Positions 8,464 through 15,844 of a DNA stretch of 64,000 nt are shown piece after piece. The position numbers were made by a program, and so were the translations under genes. How positions within the stretch are numbered: the stretch's first letter is position 1; each line of letters begins with the position of its first letter. Origin of the DNA: Sphingomonas hankookensis (GTDB lineage: Bacteria; Pseudomonadota; Alphaproteobacteria; Sphingomonadales; Sphingomonadaceae); the NCBI RefSeq assembly GCF_022664465.1, contig NZ_JAKREV010000001.1, forward strand, positions 992,001 through 1,056,000. Reading direction: 5' to 3'. The notes beneath the pieces were generated by a model. The model made no database searches. It was given only the letters and a program-made list of their open reading frames with translations, and was not told the origin of the DNA.

Positions 8464-9030
8464 TTAAGCCGGTAAGAGCCCGACCGCGCGGTAGCTGGCG
8501 ATCATCGCATCGAAGAGCGCGATGTCCGATCGGCCCCTCGCGAAAAGTTGTGCGCCTGCGACCGCTGCATAAATGGTGCGTGCCCTGACTTCGCTTTCCC
8601 CCGGTTCGACGACCTTAGCGTCGATCAGCAGCCTGCTCAACCAGGCGACGTTGACGTCGGCGAAGCGTTGTACTTCCGCCTTCACCGGATCGGGAAGGTC
8701 GTCATACTCCGCCGCCATAAAGCTCGACAGGCAGATGCGGTTGTCGTTCGACAGCGACGCCCGGAAAATCTCCGGGTAGCGGCGCAGGGCTGTGATCGCG
8801 TCAGGCGCCTCTCCCGAGATCGCATCAAGTTGTCCGACCGTGTCCTCCCAATAGCGCCGCGCCACCGCGGCGCCGAGATCGGCCTTGGTCGCGAAATGGT
8901 GATGGATGCTGGGCGCCTTGATCCCGACCTCGGCGGCAATATCGCGGAAGTTGAGGCCGCTATAGCCCCGCGCCATCGCCATCCGCCGTGCCACAGCCAG
9001 CACTGCCTCCCTGGATGTTGAAACCGCCAC
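8464..9030 (-). CDS. TetR/AcrR family transcriptional repressor
   Basis: A 188-residue protein. Residues about 5-55 form the TetR-type helix-turn-helix (GLNFRDIAAEVGIKAPSIHHHFATKADL), and the rest is the helical ligand-binding and dimer domain. It is divergent from the GST gene at 9134. A 5-base-arm dyad (9108-9125) sits immediately before that gene, so local repression of the GST, and probably of itself, is likely. The effector is unknown. Confidence 0.9.
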   Translation of the reverse strand: MAVSTSREAVLAVARRMAMARGYSGLNFRDIAAEVGIKAPSIHHHFATKADLGAAVARRYWEDTVGQLDAISGEAPDAITALRRYPEIFRASLSNDNRICLSSFMAAEYDDLPDPVKAEVQRFADVNVAWLSRLLIDAKVVEPGESEVRARTIYAAVAGAQLFARGRSDIALFDAMIASYRAVGLLPA

Positions 9031-9107
9031 TGCTCACCCGTGTCCACCAACCCGACCAAGTGGTAGATAGACCTTGACGCCGTTCACGCAAGCGCGCATT
9101 TACGCGC

Positions 9108-9125
9108 CTACCGATCACTTGGTAG
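9108..9125. promoter_or_regulatory. Candidate TetR operator before the GST gene
   Basis: Dyad CTACC-N8-GGTAG ending 8 bases before the GST start. A related half-site in inverse orientation (ACCAAGTGG...TAG) lies at 9055-9070, nearer the TetR gene. Both match the size expected for a TetR-family site; binding is inferred. Confidence 0.45.
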
Positions 9126-9133
9126 GTGCATTC

Positions 9134-9850
9134 ATGACATTCCAGTCGCCGCTCCCCACGAAATTCCGCCTCTTTACCTCCCCGTCGGCGTTCCCCAATC
9201 CCCAGCGGCTGCGCATCTTCCTGCACGAAAAGGGCATTGCCGACCGCTTCGACGAGCAGGTCTACAATATGTCGCCGGTCGGTGAGCAGCGGCAGTGGAA
9301 GCATCTCAAGATGAACCCGTGGGGTGAAACCCCGACGCTCGAACTGGGCGACGGCAGCTTCATCTCCGAAACCGCCGCGGTCGTGCGCTATCTCGACCAG
9401 GCGTTTCCGGGCCGCCGGATCATGGGCGAGACGCCCGAAGAGCAAGGGCTCGACGCCATGTGGGACAACCGCATCTGGGTGCATATCCTCTACCGCATCA
9501 CCACCGCGTTCCATGTCCTGCACCAGGGACTTGGCCCCAAGCTCGAACTGACCTCGAACCCGGCATGGGGCGAGCATTGTCGCAAGGAAGCGCTGGCGCA
9601 CACCGCGCTGGTCGATCGGCATCTGACCGATGGCCGCGACTGGCTGCTCGGTGGTGCGGAGCCGACCTTTGCGGACATCACGCTGGCGACCGCGATCGCT
9701 TTCTCCAAGTTCGAGGTGAATGCGATGCCGCTCGACGAACGCTATGAACATATCGATGCGTTCTGGCAGCGGTGGCAGCGCCGCCCGACCTTCCTCGCCG
9801 CCTATGCCGATCGGAGCAGCGGCGTGCCGGAACTGGATAACCGTCCGTAG
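9134..9850 (+). CDS. Glutathione S-transferase family protein
   Basis: A 238-residue GST from the ATG at 9134. The N-terminal thioredoxin-like domain starts with TSPSAFPNPQRLRIFL and contains MNPWGETPTLELGDGSFISETAAVVRYLD, with the cis-Pro (TPTL) and the glutathione-binding E-T/S pair. The C-terminal helical domain ends near residue 230. The protein is unusual in having SAFPNPQR where many classes carry SPxxxR, which still leaves a serine available to activate glutathione. It is likely controlled by the divergent TetR gene. A VOC-family gene follows on the same strand after 63 bases. Confidence 0.87.
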   Translation: MTFQSPLPTKFRLFTSPSAFPNPQRLRIFLHEKGIADRFDEQVYNMSPVGEQRQWKHLKMNPWGETPTLELGDGSFISETAAVVRYLDQAFPGRRIMGETPEEQGLDAMWDNRIWVHILYRITTAFHVLHQGLGPKLELTSNPAWGEHCRKEALAHTALVDRHLTDGRDWLLGGAEPTFADITLATAIAFSKFEVNAMPLDERYEHIDAFWQRWQRRPTFLAAYADRSSGVPELDNRP

Positions 9851-9913
9851 CGACTGCAGACGACGGACGCGGTTCATGTCCGTTTGAAAAGACCCTGAGC
9901 AGGAGAGAATATA

Positions 9914-10312
9914 GTGCTGTTTCACACGATGATTGGATCGAACGACATCGAGCGGTCGAAGCGTTTCTACGACGAGGTGCTGGGGACGCTCGGCGTCGGC
10001 GAACCCGCGCGGAATATCGCCGACAGCGGCCATGTCCGGCTCATCTACAATAACGGCAACGGAACCAACTTCATCGTCAGCCAGCCTATCAACGACGAAC
10101 CGGCGACCGTTGCGAACGGCAGCACTGTCGCCTTTTCCTGCAACTCTCCCGAGCAGGTGAAGCAACTTCATGATATGGCGGTTGCCAATGGCGGCACCTC
10201 GATCGAAGCCCCGCCCGGCCCGCGTCAGACCGCGTCGATGGGTACGATCGAACTCGCCTATTTTCGTGACCCCGACGGCAACAAGCTTTGCGGAATCCAT
10301 TTCCCTAAATAA
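9914..10312 (+). CDS. VOC (glyoxalase/dioxygenase-fold) family protein
   Basis: A 132-residue protein with a GTG start preceded by AGGAGAG. The pattern is that of a VOC-fold protein: an N-terminal FHTMIGSNDIERSKRFYDEVLG strand-helix, a central substrate-facing sheet, and a C-terminal YFRDPDGNKLCGIHF strand. Metal ligand candidates are His4 (first strand) and residues in the last strand. Related proteins include glyoxalase I-like enzymes and resistance proteins; the substrate cannot be assigned. It follows the GST on the same strand, consistent with a joint role in handling electrophiles. A hairpin terminator lies 32 bases downstream. Confidence 0.88.
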   Translation: MLFHTMIGSNDIERSKRFYDEVLGTLGVGEPARNIADSGHVRLIYNNGNGTNFIVSQPINDEPATVANGSTVAFSCNSPEQVKQLHDMAVANGGTSIEAPPGPRQTASMGTIELAYFRDPDGNKLCGIHFPK

Positions 10313-10343
10313 TCGGGCGCATCGTATAATGGCCTGACCGTGT

Positions 10344-10368
10344 TGCCCGTCCCTGTCGCGGACGGGCA
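10344..10368. terminator. Hairpin between convergent genes
   Basis: Perfect 9-base arms (TGCCCGTCC / GGACGGGCA) with a 7-base loop, between the VOC gene and the convergent UPF0149 gene. There is no strong U-run, so it is called by position and stability. Confidence 0.5.
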
Positions 10369-10429
10369 GCGCTTGGCCATCTGTGCGGCGAGGATCAGAA
10401 GAGACCGCCTGCCGGGTCCACGGGTCGGG

Positions 10430-11089
10430 TCAGGCGCAGCAATGCTTATGCTTCTTGCCCGATCCGCAAGGACATGGATCGTTGCGGCCGATCTTTGCCG
10501 TCGCAATCGCATCCACGGCTATCGGCTTCATCTCGCCAGCGTGCGCACGGGCCGCGTAGAGGCGCTGGACCGTATCCGTCAGCTCGGCCACCGCACGATC
10601 CTGAAAGGCGTTGACCTCGACGCTGTCGAGATCGCTTTCGCCTCGCGCGATCGCGATCAGCGCCAGAAGTCGGTGCCATGGATCGGTCCATTCGGCAGCG
10701 GCGGCCGCCCCGCCCCATGCGTCTGGCCGCAACGCGATCGCGTCGGAAAAGCCGTCTACCCAATATTCCCACAGAACCTCGCCATCGCGCTCGTCGACGT
10801 CGAGGATCGGCTGCAACCTGCCACGGGACAAGTCGCGCGCGATCTCGTCACGCCGCGCCGCGACCGCCTTGACGAACCATTGCACGTCGAGCGGCTCCTC
10901 GAAGGGTGGGACGCTCTCGGCCTCGACGCCCCATATGACCGTCATCCATTCATCGACGGGGATCGGTTCGGGACAGACAATAAGCCCGGTAAGGAAACCG
11001 TCGAGTTCGGTGAGCAGCATCGGCTCTTCGACCGGAAGTTCCGCCAGCGCGCCATCGAGCCGCCGGAAGCGAGACGGCATTTTCCTCAC
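10430..11089 (-). CDS. UPF0149/YecA family protein with C-terminal SEC-C zinc motif
   Basis: A 219-residue protein. The N-terminal and middle part matches the UPF0149 (YgfB/YecA) pattern: LTELDGFLTGLIVCPEPIPVDEWM, then a region around WEYWVDGFSDAIALRPDAWG. The C-terminus is a SEC-C motif, IGRNDPCPCGSGKKHKHCCA, whose CxC...CC cysteines bind zinc and in SecA contact SecB and ribosomes. The role of the full-length family is not settled; ribosome or nascent-chain association has been reported for YecA. Its start overlaps the stop of the small gene upstream (11086-11089), so the two are translated together. Confidence 0.9.
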   Translation of the reverse strand: MRKMPSRFRRLDGALAELPVEEPMLLTELDGFLTGLIVCPEPIPVDEWMTVIWGVEAESVPPFEEPLDVQWFVKAVAARRDEIARDLSRGRLQPILDVDERDGEVLWEYWVDGFSDAIALRPDAWGGAAAAAEWTDPWHRLLALIAIARGESDLDSVEVNAFQDRAVAELTDTVQRLYAARAHAGEMKPIAVDAIATAKIGRNDPCPCGSGKKHKHCCA

Positions 11090-11283
11090 AGGCTGATACC
11101 GCGTTTGCGCATCTGTTCCTCCGCCATGGCATGCAGCGGCGTCGGATCACCCCCGATAAAGATGTCGGCGAAGTCTAGCAGATCCTCATCGCTCAAGCCC
11201 GCCACCGCCGCCTCGATGGCGGCAAGGCGCTGAAGGTCGAGTTCCGTCCTGGTGGCGAGGCGCTTCATGCGGGTCTTGAGCAT
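11086..11283 (-). CDS. Small hypothetical protein, 65 residues
   Basis: Starts at MLKTRMKRLA and ends in MRKRGISL. It is charged and helical with an acidic central stretch (LSDEDLLDFADIF). It overlaps the start of the UPF0149 gene by four bases, which is good support for a real translated gene. No family is recognised. A much longer open frame extends upstream, but its sequence is compositionally unlike a protein and is left out. Confidence 0.55.
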   Translation of the reverse strand: MLKTRMKRLATRTELDLQRLAAIEAAVAGLSDEDLLDFADIFIGGDPTPLHAMAEEQMRKRGISL

Positions 11284-11484
11284 CACCGTCCGGTAACAGG
11301 ATCGATCGCATTTGGCATCGCCCGATCTCCTGGCAAGCGCGTTGGAGGCAAGATCGGTCGACAGTTCCGTCCGCCACGGCGAACCGATGCGGTAGCGCTC
11401 ATCAACCCCCGCGCGTCGAATGACCCAGACCTGACCTTGAAGAAGGTAGATAGAATGCCGACGTCCATCCGCGTCAGGAGACGT

Positions 11485-11769
11485 ATGATGGTGGAAGCAC
11501 GATGGAACGGTGTACGGATCGCCCATAGCGACGATACGGTGATCGTCGAGGGCAACCATTATTTCCCCGTGCAGAGTGTGGACGCCGCGTTCCTGCGACC
11601 AAGCAGCACGACGACCATCTGCCCGTGGAAGGGAACGGCGCATTATTACAGTCTGGACGTCGCGGGTGCCGACAATCCCGACGCCGCGTGGTATTATCCC
11701 GATCCCAAGCCCGAAGCCGAAAACATCCGCGGACGCATCGCCTTTTGGAAGGGGGTCACGGTTAGCTGA
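11485..11769 (+). CDS. DUF427 family protein
   Basis: A 94-residue protein from the ATGATG at 11485, preceded by CAGGAG. It has the DUF427 pattern: VEARWNGVRIAHSDDTVIVEGNHYFP near the N-terminus, then STTTICPWKGTAHYYSLDVAG and NPDAAWYYPDPKPEAENIRGRIAFW. The family folds as a small beta structure of unknown biochemical function. It stands alone, with an unassigned 200-base region upstream. Confidence 0.88.
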   Translation: MMVEARWNGVRIAHSDDTVIVEGNHYFPVQSVDAAFLRPSSTTTICPWKGTAHYYSLDVAGADNPDAAWYYPDPKPEAENIRGRIAFWKGVTVS

Positions 11770-11877
11770 CCCGAGATGCGCCGCATCTTGCGTCCGGCGA
11801 CATGGTCCTCCGTGTCGGCATTGGCCGTCACCAACCGGACGTTGGCCTGATGCGCCGGGTTGAACGTTGACCGCCAC

Positions 11878-12708
11878 ATGAAAACGATCCGCTTTCCGGA
11901 CGGGACGACCGTTCCCGCGCTTGGCCAAGGCACCTGGATGATGGCGGAAGATCCCGCCCGTCGGTCAGACGAGATCGCCGCGCTGCGCGAGGGACTGTCG
12001 CTCGGCCTGACCCTGATCGACACTGCCGAGATGTATGCCGATGGCGAGTCCGAACGCCTGGTCGGCGAGGCGATCGTGGGCGTGCGCGACGAGGTGTTCC
12101 TCGTCAGCAAGGCCTATCCCCAGAACGCCTCGGGCGACCGATTGCCGCGAGCTTGCGAAGCAAGCCTCGACCGGCTGGGTACCGACCGGCTCGACTTGTA
12201 CCTGCTGCACTGGCGCGGCAATGTTCCGCTGGCCGAGACGGTCGAGGCGATGGAGCGGCTGGTCGCGGCGGGCAAGATTTTGCGCTGGGGCGTCAGCAAT
12301 CTCGACACCGACGATATGGAGGAACTGGTCGCCGGTGGCGGCGAAGGATGCCAGACCGACCAGATCCTCTACAATCTTACCCGGCGCGGCCCCGAATATG
12401 ATCTGATCCCCTGGCTCGCACAGCATCGCATGCCGGTCATGGCCTACAGCCCGGTCGAGCAAGGCCGCCTGGTGGCCCATCCCGGCCTTGCCCAAATGGC
12501 CGTCGAGCGCAACGCCACGCCCGCGCAGCTCGCTCTCGCTTGGTTGCTGACGCGGGACGGTATTCTCCCCATCCCCAAGGCCGGGTCCATCGCCCATGCG
12601 CTGGCCAACCGGGCGGCGTTGGACCTCACACTATCCGAGGCCGAGCTACGACGCCTCGACGTCCTGTTCCCGCCGCCACGCGGCCCCGAGCCGCTCGCGA
12701 TGCTCTAA
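11878..12708 (+). CDS. Aldo/keto reductase
   Basis: A 276-residue NAD(P)H-dependent oxidoreductase of the (beta/alpha)8 AKR superfamily. The catalytic tetrad is visible: Asp and Tyr in LIDTAEMYADG, Lys in LVSKAYP, and His in YLLHWRG. Cofactor-binding elements near the C-terminus include IPIPKAGS. The ATG at 11878 was chosen because it starts directly before the first barrel hairpin (IRFPDGTTVPALGQGTW); a TTG 18 bases upstream is possible. Its 3' end overlaps the convergent LysR gene by four bases. It probably reduces small aldehydes or ketones; the substrate is unknown. Confidence 0.92.
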   Translation: MKTIRFPDGTTVPALGQGTWMMAEDPARRSDEIAALREGLSLGLTLIDTAEMYADGESERLVGEAIVGVRDEVFLVSKAYPQNASGDRLPRACEASLDRLGTDRLDLYLLHWRGNVPLAETVEAMERLVAAGKILRWGVSNLDTDDMEELVAGGGEGCQTDQILYNLTRRGPEYDLIPWLAQHRMPVMAYSPVEQGRLVAHPGLAQMAVERNATPAQLALAWLLTRDGILPIPKAGSIAHALANRAALDLTLSEAELRRLDVLFPPPRGPEPLAML

Positions 12709-13601
12709 CCGCGGAGGAAGTCGAGGAACGCGCGCAGCGGCGGCGGTACGAGGCGGCGGCCGGAATAATAGAGGAACGGGCCGGAGAACGACTGCCACCA
12801 GTCGGGCAGCACCGGTTCGAGCGCACCGCTCCCCAACGTCGGCGCGAGCCAATCCTCGAACAGGTGGATGATCCCTCCGCCCGCCACCGCCACATTGACC
12901 AGCAGGTCCACTGCGCCGGCGACACCGGCGATCAACGGCCCTTGCGGCTCGATCCGTACGATCTCGCCATCGCGCTCGAACTCCCACGGGCTGGTGAGCG
13001 CACCACTGCTGAACCGACCGCGCAAACAGGCATGGTCGAGCAGGTCACGCGGATGGTCCGGCCGCCCGCGCGCATCGAGATAGGCCGGTGCCGCCGCCGT
13101 CGCAAAGCGCTGGACGCGCGGGCCGATCGGCACCGCGATCATGTCCTGCTCCAGCCGCTCGTCATAGCGGATGCCGGCATCGCAGCCCGATGCCACCATG
13201 TCGACGAAACCGTCCTCGGCGACGATCTCGACCTGAATGTCCGGATAGGCGGCGAGAAAGCCGGGCAGGATCGCCGGCAGCACCAGCCGCGCCGCGCTGA
13301 CCGGCACGTTGAGCTTGAGCGTCCCCGCCGGCCGGTCGCGAAACAGGTTCACGACGTCGAGCGCCGCCTCCACCTCGCCCAGCGCCGGTGCCAGACGTTC
13401 GATCAGTCGGGTCCCCGCCTCGGTCGGTACGACGCTGCGCGTGGTGCGGTGGAGCAGCCGGACGCCCAGCCGCGCCTCCAACCGCCGCACGGCTTCGCTG
13501 AGCGTCGAGGCGCTCGACCCGACGGTGCGCGCAGCGTCACGGAACCCCCGCGCTTGCGCGACCGCAAGGAACGCATTGAGATCGGCAAGGTCAGCCTTCA
13601 T
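12705..13601 (-). CDS. LysR family transcriptional regulator
   Basis: A 298-residue LTTR. The winged helix-turn-helix is at about residues 5-62 (FLAVAQARGFRDAARTVGSSASTLSEAVRRLEARLGVRLLHR), followed by the linker helix and the periplasmic-binding-protein-like effector domain. The start at 13601 places the HTH at the usual distance. It is divergent from the aldo/keto reductase at 13694 across a 92-base gap containing a perfect 9-base dyad. Control of that reductase, and possibly of the convergent one at 11878, is the most likely role. Confidence 0.92.
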   Translation of the reverse strand: MKADLADLNAFLAVAQARGFRDAARTVGSSASTLSEAVRRLEARLGVRLLHRTTRSVVPTEAGTRLIERLAPALGEVEAALDVVNLFRDRPAGTLKLNVPVSAARLVLPAILPGFLAAYPDIQVEIVAEDGFVDMVASGCDAGIRYDERLEQDMIAVPIGPRVQRFATAAAPAYLDARGRPDHPRDLLDHACLRGRFSSGALTSPWEFERDGEIVRIEPQGPLIAGVAGAVDLLVNVAVAGGGIIHLFEDWLAPTLGSGALEPVLPDWWQSFSGPFLYYSGRRLVPPPLRAFLDFLRG

Positions 13602-13624
13602 CGTTCGGTTTTCCGTACAGCCCG

Positions 13625-13658
13625 TGCGGATCACTCTGGCTTATCGTTATGATCCGCA
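13625..13658. promoter_or_regulatory. Candidate LysR operator
   Basis: Perfect inverted repeat TGCGGATCA-N16-TGATCCGCA in the gap between the divergent LysR and reductase genes. A T...A dyad at this location is typical of LysR-type recognition. Confidence 0.5.
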
Positions 13659-13693
13659 AGCCGTATCTCGGTGCCAGCACAGGAGATACGACG

Positions 13694-14554
13694 ATGATCG
13701 ATCAGGCAGGCACCTATTCCTTCGCCGGGCGCGAAGTGACGCGGCTCGGCTATGGCGCGATGCAACTTGCCGGGCCCGGCGTGTTTGGTCCGGCGCGCGA
13801 CCACGATGCCGCGCTTGCCGTCCTGCGTGCCGCTGTCGAGGCGGGGGTCAACCACATCGACACCAGCGACTTCTATGGCCCGCACGTCACCAACCGGCTG
13901 ATCCGCGAAGCGCTGTCCCCCTACCCCGACGACCTGCTGATCGTGACCAAGATCGGCGCGCGCCGCGGCGACGATGCATCCTGGCTGCCCGCGTTCGAAC
14001 CGGACGAACTGGCCCGTGCGGTCGAGGACAATCTGACCAACCTCGGGCTGGAGACGCTCGACGTCGTCAACCTGCGCCTGATGTTCGACGTCCACGGGCC
14101 GGCCGAAGGATCGCTCGCCGCGCCGCTCAAGGCGGTGGCCGATCTCCAGCGACAGGGTCTGGTGCGGCATATCGGCCTCAGCAACGTGACGCCGACGCAA
14201 TTCGAGGAAGCCCGCGACATTGCCACGATCGTCTGCGTGCAGAACCAATACAACCTCGCCCACCGCGACGACGACGCCTTCATCGACGCACTGGCGGCGG
14301 AGGGCATCGCCTATGTGCCGTTCTTCCCGCTCGGTGGGTTCAGCCCGCTTCAGTCGGCAACACTCTCCGATGTGGCGGCACGACTGAAGGCAACGCCGAT
14401 GCAGGTCGCGCTGGCATGGCTGCTCCAGCGCTCGCCCAACATCCTGCTGATCCCCGGCACCTCGTCGGTCGCGCACCTCCACGAAAACCTCGCCGCGGCA
14501 TCGCTGACGCTGCCCGAGGATGTCGTGGCCGAACTCGTCACGATCGGCCGGTAA
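13694..14554 (+). CDS. Aldo/keto reductase (oxidoreductase with altered His site)
   Basis: A 286-residue AKR-superfamily protein preceded by AGGAG. The Asp and Tyr (HIDTSDFYG) and Lys (IVTKIGA) of the tetrad are present. The strand that usually ends in His reads DVVNLRLM, so the catalytic histidine is replaced by Asn or Arg context, as in the pyridoxal reductase-like branch. The C-terminal cofactor strand LIPGTSSVAHLHEN is conserved. The gene is divergent from its presumed LysR regulator. Its stop abuts the stop of the convergent ArsR gene with no gap. Confidence 0.9.
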   Translation: MIDQAGTYSFAGREVTRLGYGAMQLAGPGVFGPARDHDAALAVLRAAVEAGVNHIDTSDFYGPHVTNRLIREALSPYPDDLLIVTKIGARRGDDASWLPAFEPDELARAVEDNLTNLGLETLDVVNLRLMFDVHGPAEGSLAAPLKAVADLQRQGLVRHIGLSNVTPTQFEEARDIATIVCVQNQYNLAHRDDDAFIDALAAEGIAYVPFFPLGGFSPLQSATLSDVAARLKATPMQVALAWLLQRSPNILLIPGTSSVAHLHENLAAASLTLPEDVVAELVTIGR

Positions 14555-14866
14555 TCAGACCGGCCGGTTGGCGAGTACCGCGTCGAGGAGACCGGGAAAG
14601 CGCCCGTCAAATTCGGCGCGGCGCAGCGTGTTGATCATTTCACGCCCGGCCTGCGTCGTGTCGATCAACCCCGCCGCACGCAGCAGCTTCAGGTGGTTGG
14701 ACAGCGTGCTCTTCGGGATGGAGTCGCACGGCGCGGCATCGGTGCAGCTCAGCCGTTCGGTCTCGGCGAGCCGCGCCACCATGGCCAGCCGATTGGGATC
14801 GGCCAGCGCGTGCAGCGCCAGATCGAGCGGAACGTCCTCTAGCCGGGGATGCGTGAAGCGGGCCAT
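14555..14866 (-). CDS. ArsR family transcriptional regulator
   Basis: A 103-residue winged-helix protein. The HTH is at about residues 40-70 (CDSIPKSTLSNHLKLLRAAGLIDTTQAGREMINTLR). N-terminal residues LALHALADPNRLAMVARL are typical of the family. Cysteines are at positions 41 and 47 only, so a metal-sensing pair of the ArsR CxC type is not seen; the signal may be redox or organic. It is divergent from the SDR gene at 14999, with a 7-base-arm dyad between, so it probably represses that gene. Confidence 0.9.
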   Translation of the reverse strand: MARFTHPRLEDVPLDLALHALADPNRLAMVARLAETERLSCTDAAPCDSIPKSTLSNHLKLLRAAGLIDTTQAGREMINTLRRAEFDGRFPGLLDAVLANRPV

Positions 14867-14897
14867 GGAACCGATATAGGGCACAACCTTCGATTTA

Positions 14898-14920
14898 ATA
14901 GTTCGGCATTCTTGAACTAT
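14898..14920. promoter_or_regulatory. Candidate ArsR operator
   Basis: Perfect dyad ATAGTTC-N9-GAACTAT in the intergenic region between arsR-type and SDR genes. It is AT-rich against a GC-rich background, as expected of a promoter-overlapping operator. Confidence 0.55.
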
Positions 14921-14998
14921 CGAAGCATCACCCCATTTCCCGCCTGCCGACAGCGCACGACGGCGTGATCGCGGGCCAGCATTTTTTGGAGAATATCT

Positions 14999-15733
14999 AT
15001 GTCGATTCAGGGCAGGACGGCGCTCGTCACCGGCGGATCGCGCGGCATCGGTTCGGCTATCGCCAAGCGGCTGGCGGCCGATGGCGCAACCGTCGCGATC
15101 ACCTATGCCGGCAACAAGGCTGCCGCCGACGCTACCGTGTCGGCGATCGAGCGCGCGGGCGGCACCGCCTTCGCTTTCCAGGCCGATGCCGCCGATCCGG
15201 CCTCGCAGCGCGCGGGCGTCGAACAGGCCGCCGCTGCTCTGGGTGGGATCGACATTCTGGTCCACAATGCCGGCGTGGCGGAATTCTCGACCGTCGCCGA
15301 GGACACCGACGAGACCTTTGACCGCCAGTTCGGCGTCAATGTGAAGGGCCTGCATGTCGGCACCCGCGCGGCGCTGCCGCACCTGAACGATGGCGGGCGG
15401 ATCATCCTGATCGGCAGCATCTCCGGCGAAATGGCCTTCCCCGCGACCACCGTGTACAGCGCGACCAAGGCGGCGGTAGCGGCGCTGGCGCGCGGCTGGG
15501 CCAAGGACCTTGCCCCGCGCAACATCCTGGTCAACACGGTGCAGCCGGGGCCGATCGACACCGACATGAACCCCGCCGACAGCGAGTTCGCCGGACAAGT
15601 GCTGGGCGCCATTCCGCTCGGGCGCTATGGCCGGGTAGAGGAGATCGCCGGCGCGGTCGCGTTCCTCGCCGGGCCAGATGCGAGCTATATCACCGGCACC
15701 ACGCTGAACATCGATGGCGGCGCGACCGCGTAG
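14999..15733 (+). CDS. SDR family NAD(P)-dependent oxidoreductase
   Basis: A 244-residue classical short-chain dehydrogenase/reductase. The nucleotide-binding TGGSRGIG is at about residues 11-18, NAG near 88, the catalytic Ser in LIGSISG and the YSATK pair near 152-156. The C-terminal ITGTTLNIDGG is typical. It resembles 3-oxoacyl-ACP-reductase-like members, but a lone gene beside ArsR and aldo-keto reductases argues for a xenobiotic or carbonyl substrate rather than fatty-acid synthesis. A 9-base-stem hairpin follows 12 bases after the stop. Confidence 0.93.
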   Translation: MSIQGRTALVTGGSRGIGSAIAKRLAADGATVAITYAGNKAAADATVSAIERAGGTAFAFQADAADPASQRAGVEQAAAALGGIDILVHNAGVAEFSTVAEDTDETFDRQFGVNVKGLHVGTRAALPHLNDGGRIILIGSISGEMAFPATTVYSATKAAVAALARGWAKDLAPRNILVNTVQPGPIDTDMNPADSEFAGQVLGAIPLGRYGRVEEIAGAVAFLAGPDASYITGTTLNIDGGATA

Positions 15734-15744
15734 GATGGGGAAGG

Positions 15745-15767
15745 CGGCCCCTCCCCATGAGGGGCCG
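15745..15767 (+). terminator. Hairpin after the SDR gene
   Basis: Perfect 9-base arms (CGGCCCCTC / GAGGGGCCG) with a 5-base loop, 12 bases after the SDR stop. No U-run follows. Confidence 0.5.
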
Positions 15768-15808
15768 TCGACGAATGCGCCTTTCCATGCGAGAATGCGA
15801 TGCCGGGT

Positions 15809-15844
15809 CGCCTGACCGGGCCGGCATCCCGGCCCGGTCAGGCG
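15809..15844 (-). terminator. 16-base-pair hairpin overlapping the ABC exporter stop codon
   Basis: Perfect 16-base arms (15809-15824 and 15829-15844) with a 4-base loop. The stop codon of the ABC exporter (15838-15840) lies inside one arm, so transcript ending would occur right at the gene end. Confidence 0.6.

Noticed and set aside
11086..11928. 280-codon frame covering the small gene before UPF0149
   Set aside because: Only the last 65 codons look like protein; the rest overlaps the DUF427 gene on the other strand.
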